64,000 nucleotides of DNA from Amaranthus tricolor (GCF_026212465.1 NC_080047.1:42628059-42692058); one strand, 5' to 3'. Positions 14,401-26,316 are shown, counted from the stretch's first letter. A program made the numbers and translations. The notes: generated from the sequence alone by a model not told the origin.

Positions 14401-16263
14401 AACTATTTGACATAAGCAGTGCACAAAAAAAATTACTAGAATAGTCGCAAGATATATTAAATAAATAACACTCGTACATTCTAAATACGCTAGCAGGAAA
14501 AGCAATAAATTGGTGTTAAGGAAAAATTTAGGACACTCACTCCCTCGCATAGAAAAAAGTTACAACTTCCAAATACATTCACTCTCGAAGTTTTAATGCT
14601 GAAAAAGTAATGATGTGGTGAGTACAATAAAATGGAGGTAAAATAGAAAATTATCGAGTTGCTTTTTACTAAAGATGGAAAGAGTGCAAGTCCTGTGAAA
14701 CAACCAAGAAAAGTAATAAGTGCAAGTATTATGGAACGGAGGAAATACAATATATTATCAAGTACTCTTTCCTAATGAAAATATTATAATGTAAAGTACC
14801 ATTGTGCACTGATAAGGTTTTGGTCACGATTGCAAATTGGCTTTTGTGATCGATCTGAATAGTTTTCTGATTGTGTTGGTGCAAACTTGAGAAACTTCTC
14901 ATTAATATTCATAGTGCTTGGGAATAGCATTATGCACGGAGTTTAGGGAGTTCTGTTATTGAAGTCATAAAATACCTTACAATGGAATGTTTCTAGAACA
15001 ATTTTGCAAAAGGTTTGTTTGACTTGTTCACACTCTATGCAATGTAAATAAGGAGGCTTTGATAAGCTGAATGAAGATAAAATTACCTCTCGGAGCTAGC
15101 AGTGCTCAAAAGCAGCATATCCATTCTTTGTTTTTCTTCCTTTTTTTCTACTACGCAGATTCTATCCATTACAGATTCTCTCAAGGGAATATATCAGGTA
15201 TTAAGAAGGGTACTAATGTTGTATACTGGTGCAAATAGTAACGAATATCAGTCATCAAGTGCAAAGGAAATGGATATTATCCCATATCAATCAGGAATAT
15301 AGGTGCAAGCCTTGGAAGTATTATAAATAGCTATTTTGATAACTACTAGAACCACGCAGCCATGCAGTGAGCGCAAAGCGAATTATTCTTTCGCCTTTTA
15401 CCGTGTGCTCGTTGCATATAATGGCATATGTTTATCTAATGAGGAGTTTCTAATAGACTAGTACAAGAAGTTTTTATTGTGCACGGATATATGATATAAG
15501 CAATGATCATATGTTAAAAGTCCAACATGTCACTTAGGTTGGGCTGGTTCGAATGTTCCGGTTTCAAACAATTTTGGCGGTTCCAATTCTCAGGTTGGGC
15601 GGATCAGAAACTTAATTGATATCTTTAATGAGTTAAGAGGGATCCTGGCCGAAGTCGTTGGGCTCCACTGCACTTACCATCTCCGAAGTTGGGTGAGAGA
15701 CTATCACAATTTGTGGCTGCCGGTGTTGGGAACTGCATTTGTGCAGTAAATACTAAATACAAGAAGTCTATAGACTGTGTCCCCTTTATAATATGATCTC
15801 GATACTGTGATTGGCCTTGTTTTTGCACTATGGCTGTGCCTTTCTTCTTCCAATCTATCATTAAGTCCTTTTTTTTTGCAAAAAGACCTTCAAATTTCCG
15901 ATAACCTTGAAAATGCATCTCTCATTTCTAGGTTTACAACATAAAGCAATAGATTAGCACCTTGTCACTTGTGGCGCCCCGTGCCCGGGTACTCATTTAC
16001 GTTAAGGACAATAGTAACAATGCATGATCTTTATTCATTTCTTTCTACAAATAGACATCAAAGATAAACCATTTAGAGCTATATGCCTTTACCAATATGC
16101 TACACGATTATTCTATATAAGCTGAGAATAACAAGCAAAAAATTAGGAGTGATTTATTTAGGCAAACCAAGGTCATGCAGTAGTGTAACACATGGGGCTG
16201 GAAATATGATCATTGATACTTCAAATAATCACTTGATACACTCCCGTGATGAAATTAGTTCGT
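11492..16263. repeat. Array period 3, 4772 bp, with solo LTR
   Basis: The same start motif and the same internal order as period 2. It shares single-base variants with period 4 (G at 12927, T at 14116), so these two are sister copies. Confidence 0.9.
11716..12176 (-). mobile_element. Solo Copia LTR in array period 3
   Basis: Exact positional copy of 6944-7404 shifted by 4772, with the same GCACT/GTACT flanks. It was copied with the array unit, not by a new transposition. Confidence 0.9.
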
Positions 16264-19200
16264 GATGTCGGAACAAATCTCATGACCCATACTTTTTAGA
16301 ATAGTAATATATCCCATACTAAGAAACTAAGAGAGCAAGCAAAAGAAAGATGAATTTAAAATGATGATGCATACTTCGATGCAAATCACTTACCTGGATG
16401 GGATAAGTGGGTGATCAAGAATAATCATAGCCTTGGTTGTTGATCTCTAGGTTGTATGCTTGTGTCCCTGAAGTTGAAGAGTGCACTTGTTGTGCGGTAG
16501 TGGAAGTAAAGATCGAAAACAATAATGAAACAATAAAGATTCAAACAAACAATAAAGAAAATCATACTGAGAAATTAATATGCTTCACTATCAACGTGAT
16601 AGTTACATCCATCGGCACCGAGAATAAACTTTTCAATATAAACCGGGAGATTACAAGATGAACACGAGAAATCACAACAATGGCTCTCCAAGCTTTTTCT
16701 CTCTTAGTTTTCCTCACTTTGTGTTTTGCATTGCATCTTGTTCTAATTCTAATTATATGGGGCCTTCATATAGTATACCTCATAATAAAAAGAAATTAGG
16801 GTTAAGAAAATACAAAAAACCGTCAAATACTAAGAGTAACCAGCCAAAAACGTGCCAAGAAACCGCCATTACGCGAGCCGTGAAATGAAGACAAAACGCA
16901 CTCCGCACCCCGCAGAGGTCCGATTGTTCGAGTCACCACATTTCAGCAGTACTAATTACCCATATTAAAAAAATGTTAACTCATTTTAGTTTGGAAAGTG
17001 CCATACGCGTAATTCTGCATAAGAAACCTAGTTAAACAAAATATGACATGCAAGAAAATGGTTCTGAATTTTACTATTTCATATCTTATTACTCGATGTA
17101 ACCATCTTTGGGGATTGAAATTACCATTTCATACTTGAGCATCTTTGTTGATCGTAAAGAAGTGATTAATTAAACATGCTATCCATATAAATTGGATTCG
17201 TAAGGAAAAGCACACTCTTGAGGCAAGCATTAAAATCAGACAAATGGGTTTAACGTCAAATTTGCAGCAACCTATTCGACATAAGCAAAGCAACAAAATA
17301 AACAAAAAAAAAAAACACTAGAATCATCACAAGATTACAAAAATAAACAACTATCAACCATGCACCATAACATAGCACGATTTACATGTCTAAAGTTAAA
17401 CTGCATCATTATGCATTTATGCTACACAAACATTTTAAATACGCTAGCAGGAAGTGTTAAGGAAAAATTTAGGACACTCACCCCCTCACTGAAAAAAAAA
17501 GTTAAAACTTTCAAACACATTCACTCCCAAGCTCCAATGGTGAAAAAGTAATCATGTGGTGAGTGAGAATAAAATAGAGGTAAAAAAGAAAATTATTCAA
17601 TTACTTTTTACCAAAGATGGAGATAGTGCAAGTATTTTGAAACAACAAAAAAATATTAAGTGCAAGTATTATGTAACGAAGGAAGTACGATGTAGTATGA
17701 TGCACTCTTTCCTAGTGAAGATATTATAATGTAAAGTATCATTGTACTTAGATAAGGTCTTGGTCACGGTTGCGAAATGGCATTCGTGATCGATCCAAAT
17801 AGTTTTCTGGTTGTGTTGGTGAAAGTAGAGGTCATGCAGTAATAATGTAACACATGAACTGGGAAACAATTAAAGGAGAGTGAATGGAGGTGCCTATTTT
17901 GGCGCGGCCTCTGTCCATTCTCTTGTTATCAATGTGGACAAATACTAGACTTGATCAATACAGAGTCAGAAAGAATATGAAGTAAAACCTGGAGCAACAC
18001 ATAAGCAGAAGGTAAAGTAGAAGAAATCTACACATCATCACTAACCAAAGAGAAATAAAATAAAATCTTTATGAACCAATTTGAGAAACTCCTCATTAAT
18101 AATCGTCACTAACCTACCGCTCACCCTCCTTTATACGCGCTTGGAACCGGCAATAAGCACGGAGTTTAGGAAGTTCTGTTATTGATGTCATAAAATACAG
18201 TATAATGGAATGTTTCTAGTACATTTTTGCAGAAGATTTGTTAGACTTGTTTTCTTATGTGTTTGTTCTTGCAAAAGCATTTTATATTGTTGTGAAGAGC
18301 TAGGTAAAACAGCCATACTGGATGAGGATGCGTACCCCAGTGAGTAGACATGAGTATGAAAATTTTACCTACGGCGGAGGTACCCCAGTGAGTAGACATG
18401 AGTATGAAAATTTAACCTATGGCGGAGGGCGGGTATGAAATTTTATAAGTGGGTATGGAAATGCATATTTGGAAAGTAATATTTATCTTGAGATCTAAAG
18501 TCTTTGGCAATGGATATTTTTGTTGAAATTCCTCAATGGGAAATATCAGGTATCAAGAGTTCAAGACCATTGATATAATGAAATTGTTGGGCAAACAATA
18601 ACAGTCATCAAGTGCAAAGGAAATGGAAATTATCCCATATCAATCAGGAATAAAAGTGCAGGCCTTGGAAGTATTATAAATAGGTATTTTGATTTTGAAC
18701 AAAATCACGCAGCCACGCAGTGAGCACATAGCGAACTATTCTTTCGCCTTTTACTAAAGAATACCGTGTGCTCGCTGTATTAAGTGGCATACGTTTATTT
18801 TTGGAGGGAATTCCGAATAAGGAGTTTCCAACAAGACTAGTTTGATAGATTATTTCACCTTTAAAATACTATAGCGATACAGTGTTTGGTCTTATTTTTT
18901 CACTATGATTGTTTTTTTCTTCCAATCTATCATAGGGCTATTAACATTTAGCAATAACACAACTTATGACTTGTGTTGTATGGGTACACTCATTTACGGT
19001 AAGGACTATAGTACCAAAATATTAGTGCTTCATATCTTGTTACTTGATGTAGAAACCAACTTTGGGGGTTGGAAATATATACCGACATTTGTGCATCTTT
19101 GTACTGTAGAAAAAAACTTCTCATGACGGAAGCAATAAATTAGATAAATGGGCTCAACGTCAAATTTCCAGCAACTATTTGACATAAGCAGTGCACAAAA

Positions 19201-20085
19201 AAAATTACTAGAATAGTCGCAAGATATATTAAATAAATAACACTCGTACATTCTAAATACGCTAGCAGGAAAAGCAATAAATTGGTGTTAAGGAAAAATT
19301 TAGGACACTCACTCCCTCGCATAGAAAAAAGTTACAACTTCCAAATACATTCACTCTCGAAGTTTTAATGCTGAAAAAGTAATGATGTGGTGAGTACAAT
19401 AAAATGGAGGTAAAATAGAAAATTATCGAGTTGCTTTTTACTAAAGATGGAAAGAGTGCAAGTCCTGTGAAACAACCAAGAAAAGTAATAAGTGCAAGTA
19501 TTATGGAACGGAGGAAATACAATATATTATCAAGTACTCTTTCCTAATGAAAATATTATAATGTAAAGTACCATTGTGCACTGATAAGGTTTTGGTCACG
19601 ATTGCAAATTGGCTTTTGTGATCGATCTGAATAGTTTTCTGATTGTGTTGGTGCAAACTTGAGAACTTCTCATTAATATTCATAGTGCTTGGGAATAGCA
19701 TTATGCACGGAGTTTAGGGAGTTCTGTTATTGAAGTCATAAAATACCTTACAATGGAATGTTTCTAGAACAATTTTGCAAAAGGTTTGTTTGACTTGTTC
19801 ACACTCTATGCAATGTAAATAAGGAGGCTTTGATAAGCTGAATGAAGATAAAATTACCTCTCGGAGCTAGCAGTGCTCAAAAGCAGCATATCCATTCTTT
19901 GTTTTTCTTCCTTTTTTTCTACTACGCAGATTCTATCCATTACAGATTCTCTCAAGGGAATATATCAGGTATTAAGAAGGGTACTAATGTTGTATACTGG
20001 TGCAAATAGTAACGAATATCAGTCATCAAGTGCAAAGGAAATGGATATTATCCCATATCAATCAGGAATATAGGTGCAAGCCTTG
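16264..20085. repeat. Array period 4, interrupted by the N gap
   Basis: Same order as periods 2 and 3. It carries a private T to G change at 16922 in the LTR and a private 1-nt deletion near 19663. The unit stops after about 3.8 kb at the gap, so its end and any further copies are not seen. Confidence 0.9.
16488..16948 (-). mobile_element. Solo Copia LTR in array period 4
   Basis: Exact positional copy of 6944-7404 shifted by 9544, with the same flanks and one private base change at 16922. Confidence 0.9.
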
Positions 20086-20185
20086 NNNNNNNNNNNNNNN
20101 NNNNNNNNNNNNNNNNNNNNNNNNNNNNNNNNNNNNNNNNNNNNNNNNNNNNNNNNNNNNNNNNNNNNNNNNNNNNNNNNNNNNN
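20086..20185. other. Assembly gap (100 N)
   Basis: Exactly 100 N, the usual placeholder for a gap of unknown size. It interrupts period 4 of the array. The sequence to its right (20186 onward, CTG-rich) is not array sequence. Confidence 0.98.
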
Positions 20186-20833
20186 CTGCCTGCCGCTGCT
20201 GCTCGTTGCCTGCTGTGGGCTGTGGCTGCTCACAGCCTCTCTTCACAAAAACCCTAAAAAATCAAAATTTTGATTTTTTTTTTTTAGGTATTTTCACTCT
20301 TTATCTTAATCTTTATCTTGTAATCTTTAATTTTAATCTTAATCTTTATTCTTAATCTTGATTCTTGAATTTGTTAGAATGTTGTTTCTTGATTTTTTTT
20401 GTTTATGTTCTTTGAATAATTGAATATTTGTTAATGTTAATTTGTTTGTTTATCTTGAATAGTTAAATTTAAATCAAAATTTAAGAAACTAAATAATGAG
20501 AAAACCCAATTAATTCTACAATATTATTGAATTTTAGGAAGAAGCTGAGAGAAATAACTTCAAGAACAACAAATTTCTGAAATTATAATCACACAAAAGA
20601 ATTTTTTTGTAGGATAAAGAACAAAATTTGTATTGAATAGAAAACATGAATGTTATAGAAGAAAACAGAGTTAATCTATAAAAAGGGGAGGGAAGAAGCA
20701 CAGAGACTGTTGAAACAAACAAACATGATGAAAAACTACTTTTGTTTCATCAAATGGAATTTAAATACCACCAAACAAGAAAAGAATCTAAATTAAGTTA
20801 TAAAAAATCTTAAACAAGAAATCAATTTTAGCT
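20186..20833. other. Non-coding stretch between the gap and SKP1-A
   Basis: The first 80 bases are rich in CTG/GCTGCT, followed by a T-rich tract and a degenerate AATCTTTATCTT repeat (about 20290-20370). The rest is AT-rich and probably includes the 3' UTR of the minus-strand SKP1 gene. No gene is seen. Confidence 0.6.
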
Positions 20834-21310
20834 TCAGAATCTCTCGAATACCCATGAATTCTCATTTCGAACTTGTTTCTCTTCTTCAGGTGTAAAATCA
20901 TTCTTGATTTGGAAATCTTCCCTGATTTTCTCCACAGACATACCTTTAATCATGTCGGCCACTGTTCGGCAAGTCAAATCAATCAAAGAATCCATAAGAA
21001 GATAATTAGCAGCCATAGTCAGATCAAACAAGATACTCCAATTACATTTGATGAATTCTTCATCCCATTTCTTGAGTTCTTCATCATTTATAGGTGGATC
21101 CTGTTTGGCGTGTTTTTTGCAGTAATCGAGAATGTGCGGCAGAATATCTGCATGAACTTTAAGCGGAGTAACACCATTGGTGAAGTTGTGACCCTTGATA
21201 AGGCTCTTGATCATCAGACTTTGCGATTCGACGATGTCGGATTCCACATCGAATGTCTGTCCATCCGAACTCATTAGGGTTATTATCTTCTCGGATGAAG
21301 ACGATGCCAT
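20834..21310 (-). CDS. SKP1-like protein (SCF ubiquitin ligase adaptor), intact
   Basis: A single uninterrupted ORF of 158 codons starting MASSSSEKIITLMSSDGQ and ending NSWVFERF, close to the usual 150-160 residues of plant SKP1/ASK proteins. The N-terminal half fits the BTB/POZ fold: ITLMSSDGQTFDVE, then a variable linker, then a KVHADILPHILDYC helix. The C-terminal half fits the Skp1 dimerisation/F-box-binding region: [28 protein letters not shown] and [15 protein letters not shown]. Family members link CUL1 to F-box proteins. There is no intron. The terminal residue pair RF replaces the usual E at the end, and the linker differs from canonical ASK1, so this is a divergent ASK paralogue. 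A frameshifted second copy lies at 25839-26316. Confidence 0.9.
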   Translation of the reverse strand: MASSSSEKIITLMSSDGQTFDVESDIVESQSLMIKSLIKGHNFTNGVTPLKVHADILPHILDYCKKHAKQDPPINDEELKKWDEEFIKCNWSILFDLTMAANYLLMDSLIDLTCRTVADMIKGMSVEKIREDFQIKNDFTPEEEKQVRNENSWVFERF

Positions 21311-21420
21311 TGTTATGAAACATTGAGAAAACTAAGAAAACCAGAGACAGAGAATTGTATTGCGTTCTTCAGAAGGAGAACTGTAAATTGTTTCAAAAGA
21401 AATACGCTAGGAGAAAGTTG

Positions 21421-21428
21421 TATTTATA
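21421..21428 (-). promoter_or_regulatory. TATA box of SKP1-A
   Basis: TATAAATA on the minus strand, about 110 bases upstream of the ATG. The same box with the same flanks (CTCAC before it) precedes SKP1-B at 26434-26441 and occurs without a gene at 24723-24730. Confidence 0.65.
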
Positions 21429-21994
21429 GTGAGGAAAAAACAAGGGCTACGGAATTTTTATTTTTTTTTTCGAAGTAACACAAATTTTCGAGAGACCGGT
21501 GTCTTTGATAAACTATCTTTAATTGAGTTGATCCAATGGATTAAGGGTCGGGTCACATTTTAATAGGTCATTAGCGGGTCACGTTAATTGCAAAAAAAAA
21601 TTTACCCCTTTTTTTTATTATATTTTTAAATGATATTAATATTTACATAAGTGGGTCGATCCAAAAGGCCATAAAGTATAATAAAAAAAAATATTTTATG
21701 AACTTTTAAACATCGGGTCAAAGTGGGTCAAACGGGCTTTGCTTTGCCTCGACCCGTTTAAGATTTGACATGACCCACCCCTACCCTACCCGCCTCGACC
21801 CGCCCCAACCCGTTGAACACCTCTAGATAGGAATAGTTGGAGACACCAAATTCAGACTCTAGACTAATAATACTTTTTTTAGTTGTCTTTCTTGTCCTCA
21901 TGTCTTGTTGTTTAATTACCTACCCTTTTCTACTTTTTCCTCAACTAGTCTATTATATCATCTCATTCATTATTTCGGCTGTGTTAAAAGGTAG
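21421..21994. repeat. SKP1 upstream segment, copy 1
   Basis: From the TATA box to AAAAGGTAG this matches 24723-25302 with scattered differences. Both copies contain a GGGTC/GACCC-rich stretch ending CCCGTTGAACACCTCTA, which resembles one terminus of a hAT-type MITE (TAGAGGTGTTCA in reverse). The opposite terminus is not seen, so the MITE would be truncated or fused. Confidence 0.8.
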
Positions 21995-22021
21995 GGAGAA
22001 TATAAGGAGAAAAGTAGTATA

Positions 22022-22190
22022 AGAGATAAACTTATATCGGTTTATCTTCTATTGCATTCACTATCAAAGTATTGTGGAACTTGCACATATGTATAGTGCA
22101 AGATGATAAAGGGATACAAAAGTGTTACTATTAAAAGGGATAGAAAAACCCACAATCCAATGCATTCAATGTGTTGTCCCATTAATCACA
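22022..22190 (-). mobile_element. 3' LTR (partial or short) of the truncated Copia
   Basis: It starts directly after the purine-rich tract CAAGGGGGAGTAT with TGTGATTAATGG and continues to about TTATCTCTTA. The inner end is well supported; the outer end is estimated from where similarity to the SKP1 flank resumes (21994) and from AT-rich sequence. Confidence 0.5.
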
Positions 22191-22373
22191 ATACTCCCCC
22201 TTGAATGCATTACATATATGTAGAAATTTTATTATGACATTTATGATCCTAAAACTGTCTCATTAAAAACCTTTATCAGGAAAAACCCGGTGGGAAAAAA
22301 AAAACTAATTAAAGGAAAAAAGAGTACAGTGATCATATTTCTCCCCCTGAAGTTAACATATGTCTCGAAATCG

Positions 22374-24722
22374 TCACATTCCAATCTTGCGTACCAAATA
22401 TTCGAATTGCTTTGACGGGAGTGACTTTGTGAATAAATCAGCAGGGTTTTCACATGATTGAATTTCTTGGACTTTTATCTTTTTATCTTTCTGCAAATCA
22501 TGTGTGAAGAATAATTTTGGTGACAAGTGTTTTGTTTTATCTCCCCTGATGTATCCTTTTCTGAATTGGTTGATACATGCATCATTATCTTCATAAATTG
22601 TAGTTGGTACCCTAGTTGTATCGTTTAAGCCACAATCCTTTTGGAGTTGGCTGATCATGGATTTCAACCATACACACCCTCGGCTGGCTTCATATAAAGC
22701 TATCAGTTTTGCATGATTTGAGGATGTAGCTGTTAGAGTTTGTTTTGTTGATTTCCAAGATATTACGGTTCCTGCATATGTAAATGCATATCTAGTTTGT
22801 GACTTGGCCGTATGTGGATCAGATAGATACCCTGCAACAGCATATCCAGTGAGTATGGCATCATTTCCTGACTGGAAAAATAATCCAAGGTCTATAGTTC
22901 CCTTTAGGTATCGAAATAGATGTTTTATCCCATTCCAATGTCTTTCTGTTGGTGCATTGCTATACCTAGCTAATAAATTTACAGAAAATGCTATATCAAG
23001 TCTTGTATTATTTGCTAAGTAAATTAAAGCACCAATGGCACTCAAGTATGGCACTTCCGGACCTAAAATTTCTTCGTCTTCTTCTTGTGGGCGGAACGGG
23101 TCATCTTTTATATTTAGTGATCGTACCACCATTGGAGAACTTAGTGGATGAGCCTTGTCCATGTAAAATCGTTTCAAAACTTTCTCAGTATAATTGCTCT
23201 GATGGACAAATATTCCACTTTTCAAATGTTCAATTTGTAGACCAAGACAGAATTTAGTTTTTCCTAAATCCTTCATCTCAAATTATCTCATCAAATATTT
23301 AGCTGTTATCTCAATTTCTCTTGGGGTTCCAATCAGATTTAAGTCATCTACATACACAGCAATTATTACGAAACCGAATTGAGATCGTTTGATGAATACA
23401 CATGGGCTAATTTGGTCGTTTTTGAATCCTGCTTTCACAAGGTATTCACTCAAACGATTATACCCCATTCGCCTGGATTGCTTTAATCCATACAATGATT
23501 TCTTTAATTTTATAGAAAACATCTCTCTACGTACATTCTTTATTGGTAAGTTTAGTCCTTCAGAGACCTTCATATAGATGTCTGTGTCGAGTGACCCATA
23601 TATATACGCAGTTAGGACATCCATCAATCTCATGTGTAGGCGTTGAGAAACTGTTAAACTTACCAGAACTGAGTGTGGTTGCATCAACTACTGGGGAATA
23701 TGTTTCTTCATAATCAATTCCTGACATTTGAGAAAAACCTTGAGCTACAAGTCTTGCCTTGTATTTGACAATTTCATTTTTCTCATTTCTTTTTCTTACA
23801 AATACCCATTTGAAGCCTACGGGTTTTATGCCGTTTAAAGTTTGTAAAATTTGCCCAAAAACTTTCCTTTTTTCTAATGATTTTAATTTGCCTCAATTGC
23901 TTCTTTCCATCTTAGTCAATTAGGTCTTTTTCTGCATTCATTTATCGATATTGGCTCAAGATCATTTTCATCATTAATTATTTCAATAGCTACGGAATAG
24001 GCAAAGGATTCATTTGGAATGATTCCTTTCGATTCCATTTTTTCTTGAAGAAAATATAATTCATTGAGATTTCATAATTTTCATCCTTTTCATTATCGGA
24101 GATGTCTTGATTTTCTCCTTTATTTTCATTTACATTTTGAATATTATTTGGTGCACCTTCTAGTTTTCTCAATTTTCTTGGTTTTAAATCTTTTGATCCA
24201 AGTGGCCTTCCACGCTTTTTTTGCACAACAATTTCATCACTTTTTGCCTTTTCATCAGGAATTTCTATTTGAGCTGGAGTATTTGCTGCTGGTATATGTG
24301 ATTTTGTAACTCTCTTAGTATCTGTGAATGCATCAGGTAATTGGTTAGCAACACTTTGAAGGTGAAAAATTCGTTGTACTTCTTGTTCACATGATTTTTT
24401 TTTTGGTCTAAATATTCTAAATGTGTTGCTTTCCAAATAAGTTCAATATTTTTTTTCTGTAAGTCCACATTCTCCCCCTAAGGATGGGAATATTGTCTCA
24501 TTAAAGTGGCAATCAGCAAATCTAGCTTGAAATTGATCACCAGTTAATGGTTCAAGATACCGAATGATTGATGGAGATTCAAAACCGACATATATTCTCA
24601 TTCTTCTTTGTGGACTCATTTTTGTATGTTGAGGGGGAGCAATGGGTACATATACAGCGCATCCAAAAATTTTCAAATGTGAAATATTTGGTTCATGACC
24701 AGCTACTAATTGCATTGACGAA
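22374..24722 (-). pseudogene. Copia pol remnant (INT-RT-RNase H), frameshifted
   Basis: Three blocks are recognisable in minus-strand order. 24745-24443: integrase C-terminal region with HLKIFGCAVYVP and RRMRIYVGFESPS. 23687-23283: reverse transcriptase with DVLTAYIYGSLD, KSLYGLKQS and the catalytic VYVDDLNLIG. 23276-22374: a 300-codon ORF with MKDLGKTKFCLGLQIE, LDIAFSVNLLARYSNAPT, then RNase H with SWKSTKQTLTATSSNHAKL and the terminal ENPADLFTKSLP. Stops and frameshifts separate the blocks. YADAD-type residues of intact elements appear as GYAVAGYLSD. It cannot make a full polyprotein. Confidence 0.88.
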
Positions 24723-25302
24723 TATTTATAGTGAGGAAAAAACAAGGGCTACGGATTTTTTTTTTTTTTTGAAGTATCACAAATTTTTGAAAGAGATCGG
24801 TGTCTTTGACAAAATATCTCTAATTGAGTTGATCTAATGGATCAAGGGTCGGATCACATTTTAATAGGTCATTAGCGGATCATATAAAATGCAAAAAAAA
24901 AAAATTTACCCCTTTTTTTATTATATTTTTAAATGATATTAATATATACATAAGTAGGTTGATCCAAAAAGCCATAAAGTATAATAAAAAAACTATTTTA
25001 TAAACTTTAAAAAATCTGGTCAAAGTGGGTCGGATTTAAACGTGCTCTAATCTGCCCCAACCCGTTTAAGATTTGACATGACCCACCCCTACCCTACCCG
25101 CCCCAACCCGTTGAGCACCTCTAGATAGGAATAGTTGGAGACACCAGATTCAGACTCTAGACTAATAATACTTTTTTAAGTTGTCTTTCTTGTTAAATGT
25201 CTTGTTGTTTAATTACCTGCCGTTTTCTACTTTTTCCTCAACTAGTCTATTATATTGTCCCATCCATTGTTTTGGCTGATGTTATTTTTCTAAAAGGTAG
25301 TT
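24723..25302. repeat. SKP1 upstream segment, copy 2 (no gene attached)
   Basis: It matches 21421-21994 from the TATA box outward, including the GACCC-rich stretch and CTCTAGATAGGAATAG. Where the SKP1 5' UTR and coding region should follow, Copia integrase sequence is present instead. Confidence 0.82.
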
Positions 25303-25590
25303 TTGATCTTGAGGCAACGTTAATCACATTCTTCTCTATGCACGGCTTTATCTATTAGGGTAAAATTAACCGTTTTTCTCTAGTACTCCCTCTCAAAAAA
25401 ATACGAGTATGGATTGATCGTCACCTTCCCTCCCCCAGACCTAGTTTTCGAGCAGGATATTGGGTTGATGATGATGAACAAAAAAAAAATTCATAATATC
25501 AAGATCCAATATATCAAAACAAAACCATTTCTATATACAGAGAGAATTGAATTTTATTGTGACAATCAGACATGAATCTTGCATTTATTA

Positions 25591-25868
25591 ACAAGAACAA
25601 GAAATCAATCTTAGCTAGAATCTACTAATTCGATTACCCAATCAACAAGAACTGGAAACCAATCTTGGCTACAAAATCAACTAATTCAATCACCCAATTC
25701 ACAAGAACTAGAAATCAATCTTACCTACAGAATAAACTAATTCAATTACCCAATTCACAAGAACTAGAAATCAATCGTAGCTACAGAATCCACTAATTCA
25801 TTTACCCAATTGATAAGAACAAGAAATCTATCTTAGCTTCAGAATCACTCGAATACCCATGAATTCTC
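25591..25868. repeat. 56-bp minisatellite grown from the SKP1 3' end
   Basis: Five units start at 25591, 25645, 25701, 25757 and 25813 (spacing 54, 56, 56, 56), each beginning A(C/T)AAGAAC and containing AAATCAATCTTAGCTACAGA. The last unit overlaps the stop codon region of SKP1-B. In SKP1-A the same block (AACAAGAAATCAATTTTAGC at 20813-20832) occurs once. The repeat therefore arose by tandem duplication of the 3' UTR end. Confidence 0.85.
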
Positions 25869-26316
25869 ATTTCGAACTTGTACCTCTTCTTCAGGTTTAA
25901 AATCATTCTTGATTTGGAAAACTTCCCTGATTTCCTCCACAGACTTATCTTTAATCATGTCAGCCACTGTTTGGCAAGTCAAATCAATCAAAGAATCCAT
26001 AAGAAGATAGTTAGCAGCCATAGTCAGATCAAACAGATACTCTGATTACATTTGATGAATTCTTCGTCCCATTTCTTGAGTTCTTCATCATTTATAGGTG
26101 GATCCTGTTTTGCGTGTTTTTTGCAGTAATTGATAATGTGCGGCAGAATGTCTGCACGAACTTTAAGCGGTGTAACACCAAATTGGAGTCGATGTGATTC
26201 TCGATAAGGTTCTTCATCAATGGACTTTGCGATCTGACGATGTTTGCTTCCACATCAAATGTCTTTCCATCTAAACTCCTTAGGGTTATTACCTTCTCGG
26301 ATGAAGGCGATGCCAT
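25839..26316 (-). pseudogene. SKP1-like pseudogene (SKP1-B)
   Basis: It starts MASPSSEKVITLRSLDGKTF and aligns with SKP1-A base by base to the equivalent stop. Reading is lost at residue ~42, where a rearranged stretch near 26180 replaces the linker and shifts frame. A second 1-nt loss lies near 26035 (AACAGATAC against AACAAGATAC), and an early in-frame stop follows ...WVFE. The TATA box is retained, so it may still be transcribed. I call it a pseudogene because the F-box-binding half cannot be translated in frame. Confidence 0.85.

Larger units (their letters stand above)
1..20085. repeat. Large tandem (satellite-like) array, 4772-bp period
   Basis: Identical landmarks recur every 4772 bases: for example the short ORFs starting at 4589, 9361, 14133 and 18905, and those at 7816, 12588 and 17360. 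Each period is a dimer. Positions near 403, 2762, 4709, 7535 and 9481 are alignable but clearly diverged, which gives monomer A (about 2.36 kb) and monomer B (about 1.95 kb). Periods 2 to 4 differ by only a few bases that I could find, for example A at 8155 but G at 12927 and 17699, C to T at 14116, and one missing A near 19663. All ORFs are under 105 codons, differ in frame between monomers A and B, and match nothing I recognise, so I regard the array as non-coding. It ends at an assembly gap. Confidence 0.95.
22022..24722 (-). mobile_element. 5'-truncated Copia retrotransposon
   Basis: On the minus strand the order is integrase C-terminus, linker, reverse transcriptase, RNase H, a purine-rich tract (CAGGGGGAGAAA near 22340), a second purine tract (AAGGGGGAGTAT near 22195), then LTR-like sequence beginning TGTGATTAATGGGACAAC. 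Everything upstream of the integrase C-terminus is missing. At 24722/24723 the integrase reading frame runs straight into the SKP1 upstream duplication at its TATA box. No target-site duplication was found. Confidence 0.85.

Noticed and set aside
1..20085. About forty short ORFs repeated every 4772 bases, looking like conserved small proteins
   Set aside because: They are identical only because the DNA is duplicated. They have no recognisable domains, occur on both strands, and frames are not kept between the A and B monomers.
20000..20355. ORFs crossing the N gap
   Set aside because: They are artefacts of translating N.
20873..21277. 134-codon plus-strand ORF
   Set aside because: Exact antisense of the SKP1-A gene; no independent support.
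22804..24837. Several plus-strand ORFs
   Set aside because: Shadows of the minus-strand Copia pol remnant, which has clear RT and RNase H motifs.
25591..25868. Regularly spaced repeats resembling a CRISPR-like array
   Set aside because: Units are contiguous 56-bp duplications of SKP1 3' sequence without unique spacers, in a plant genome.
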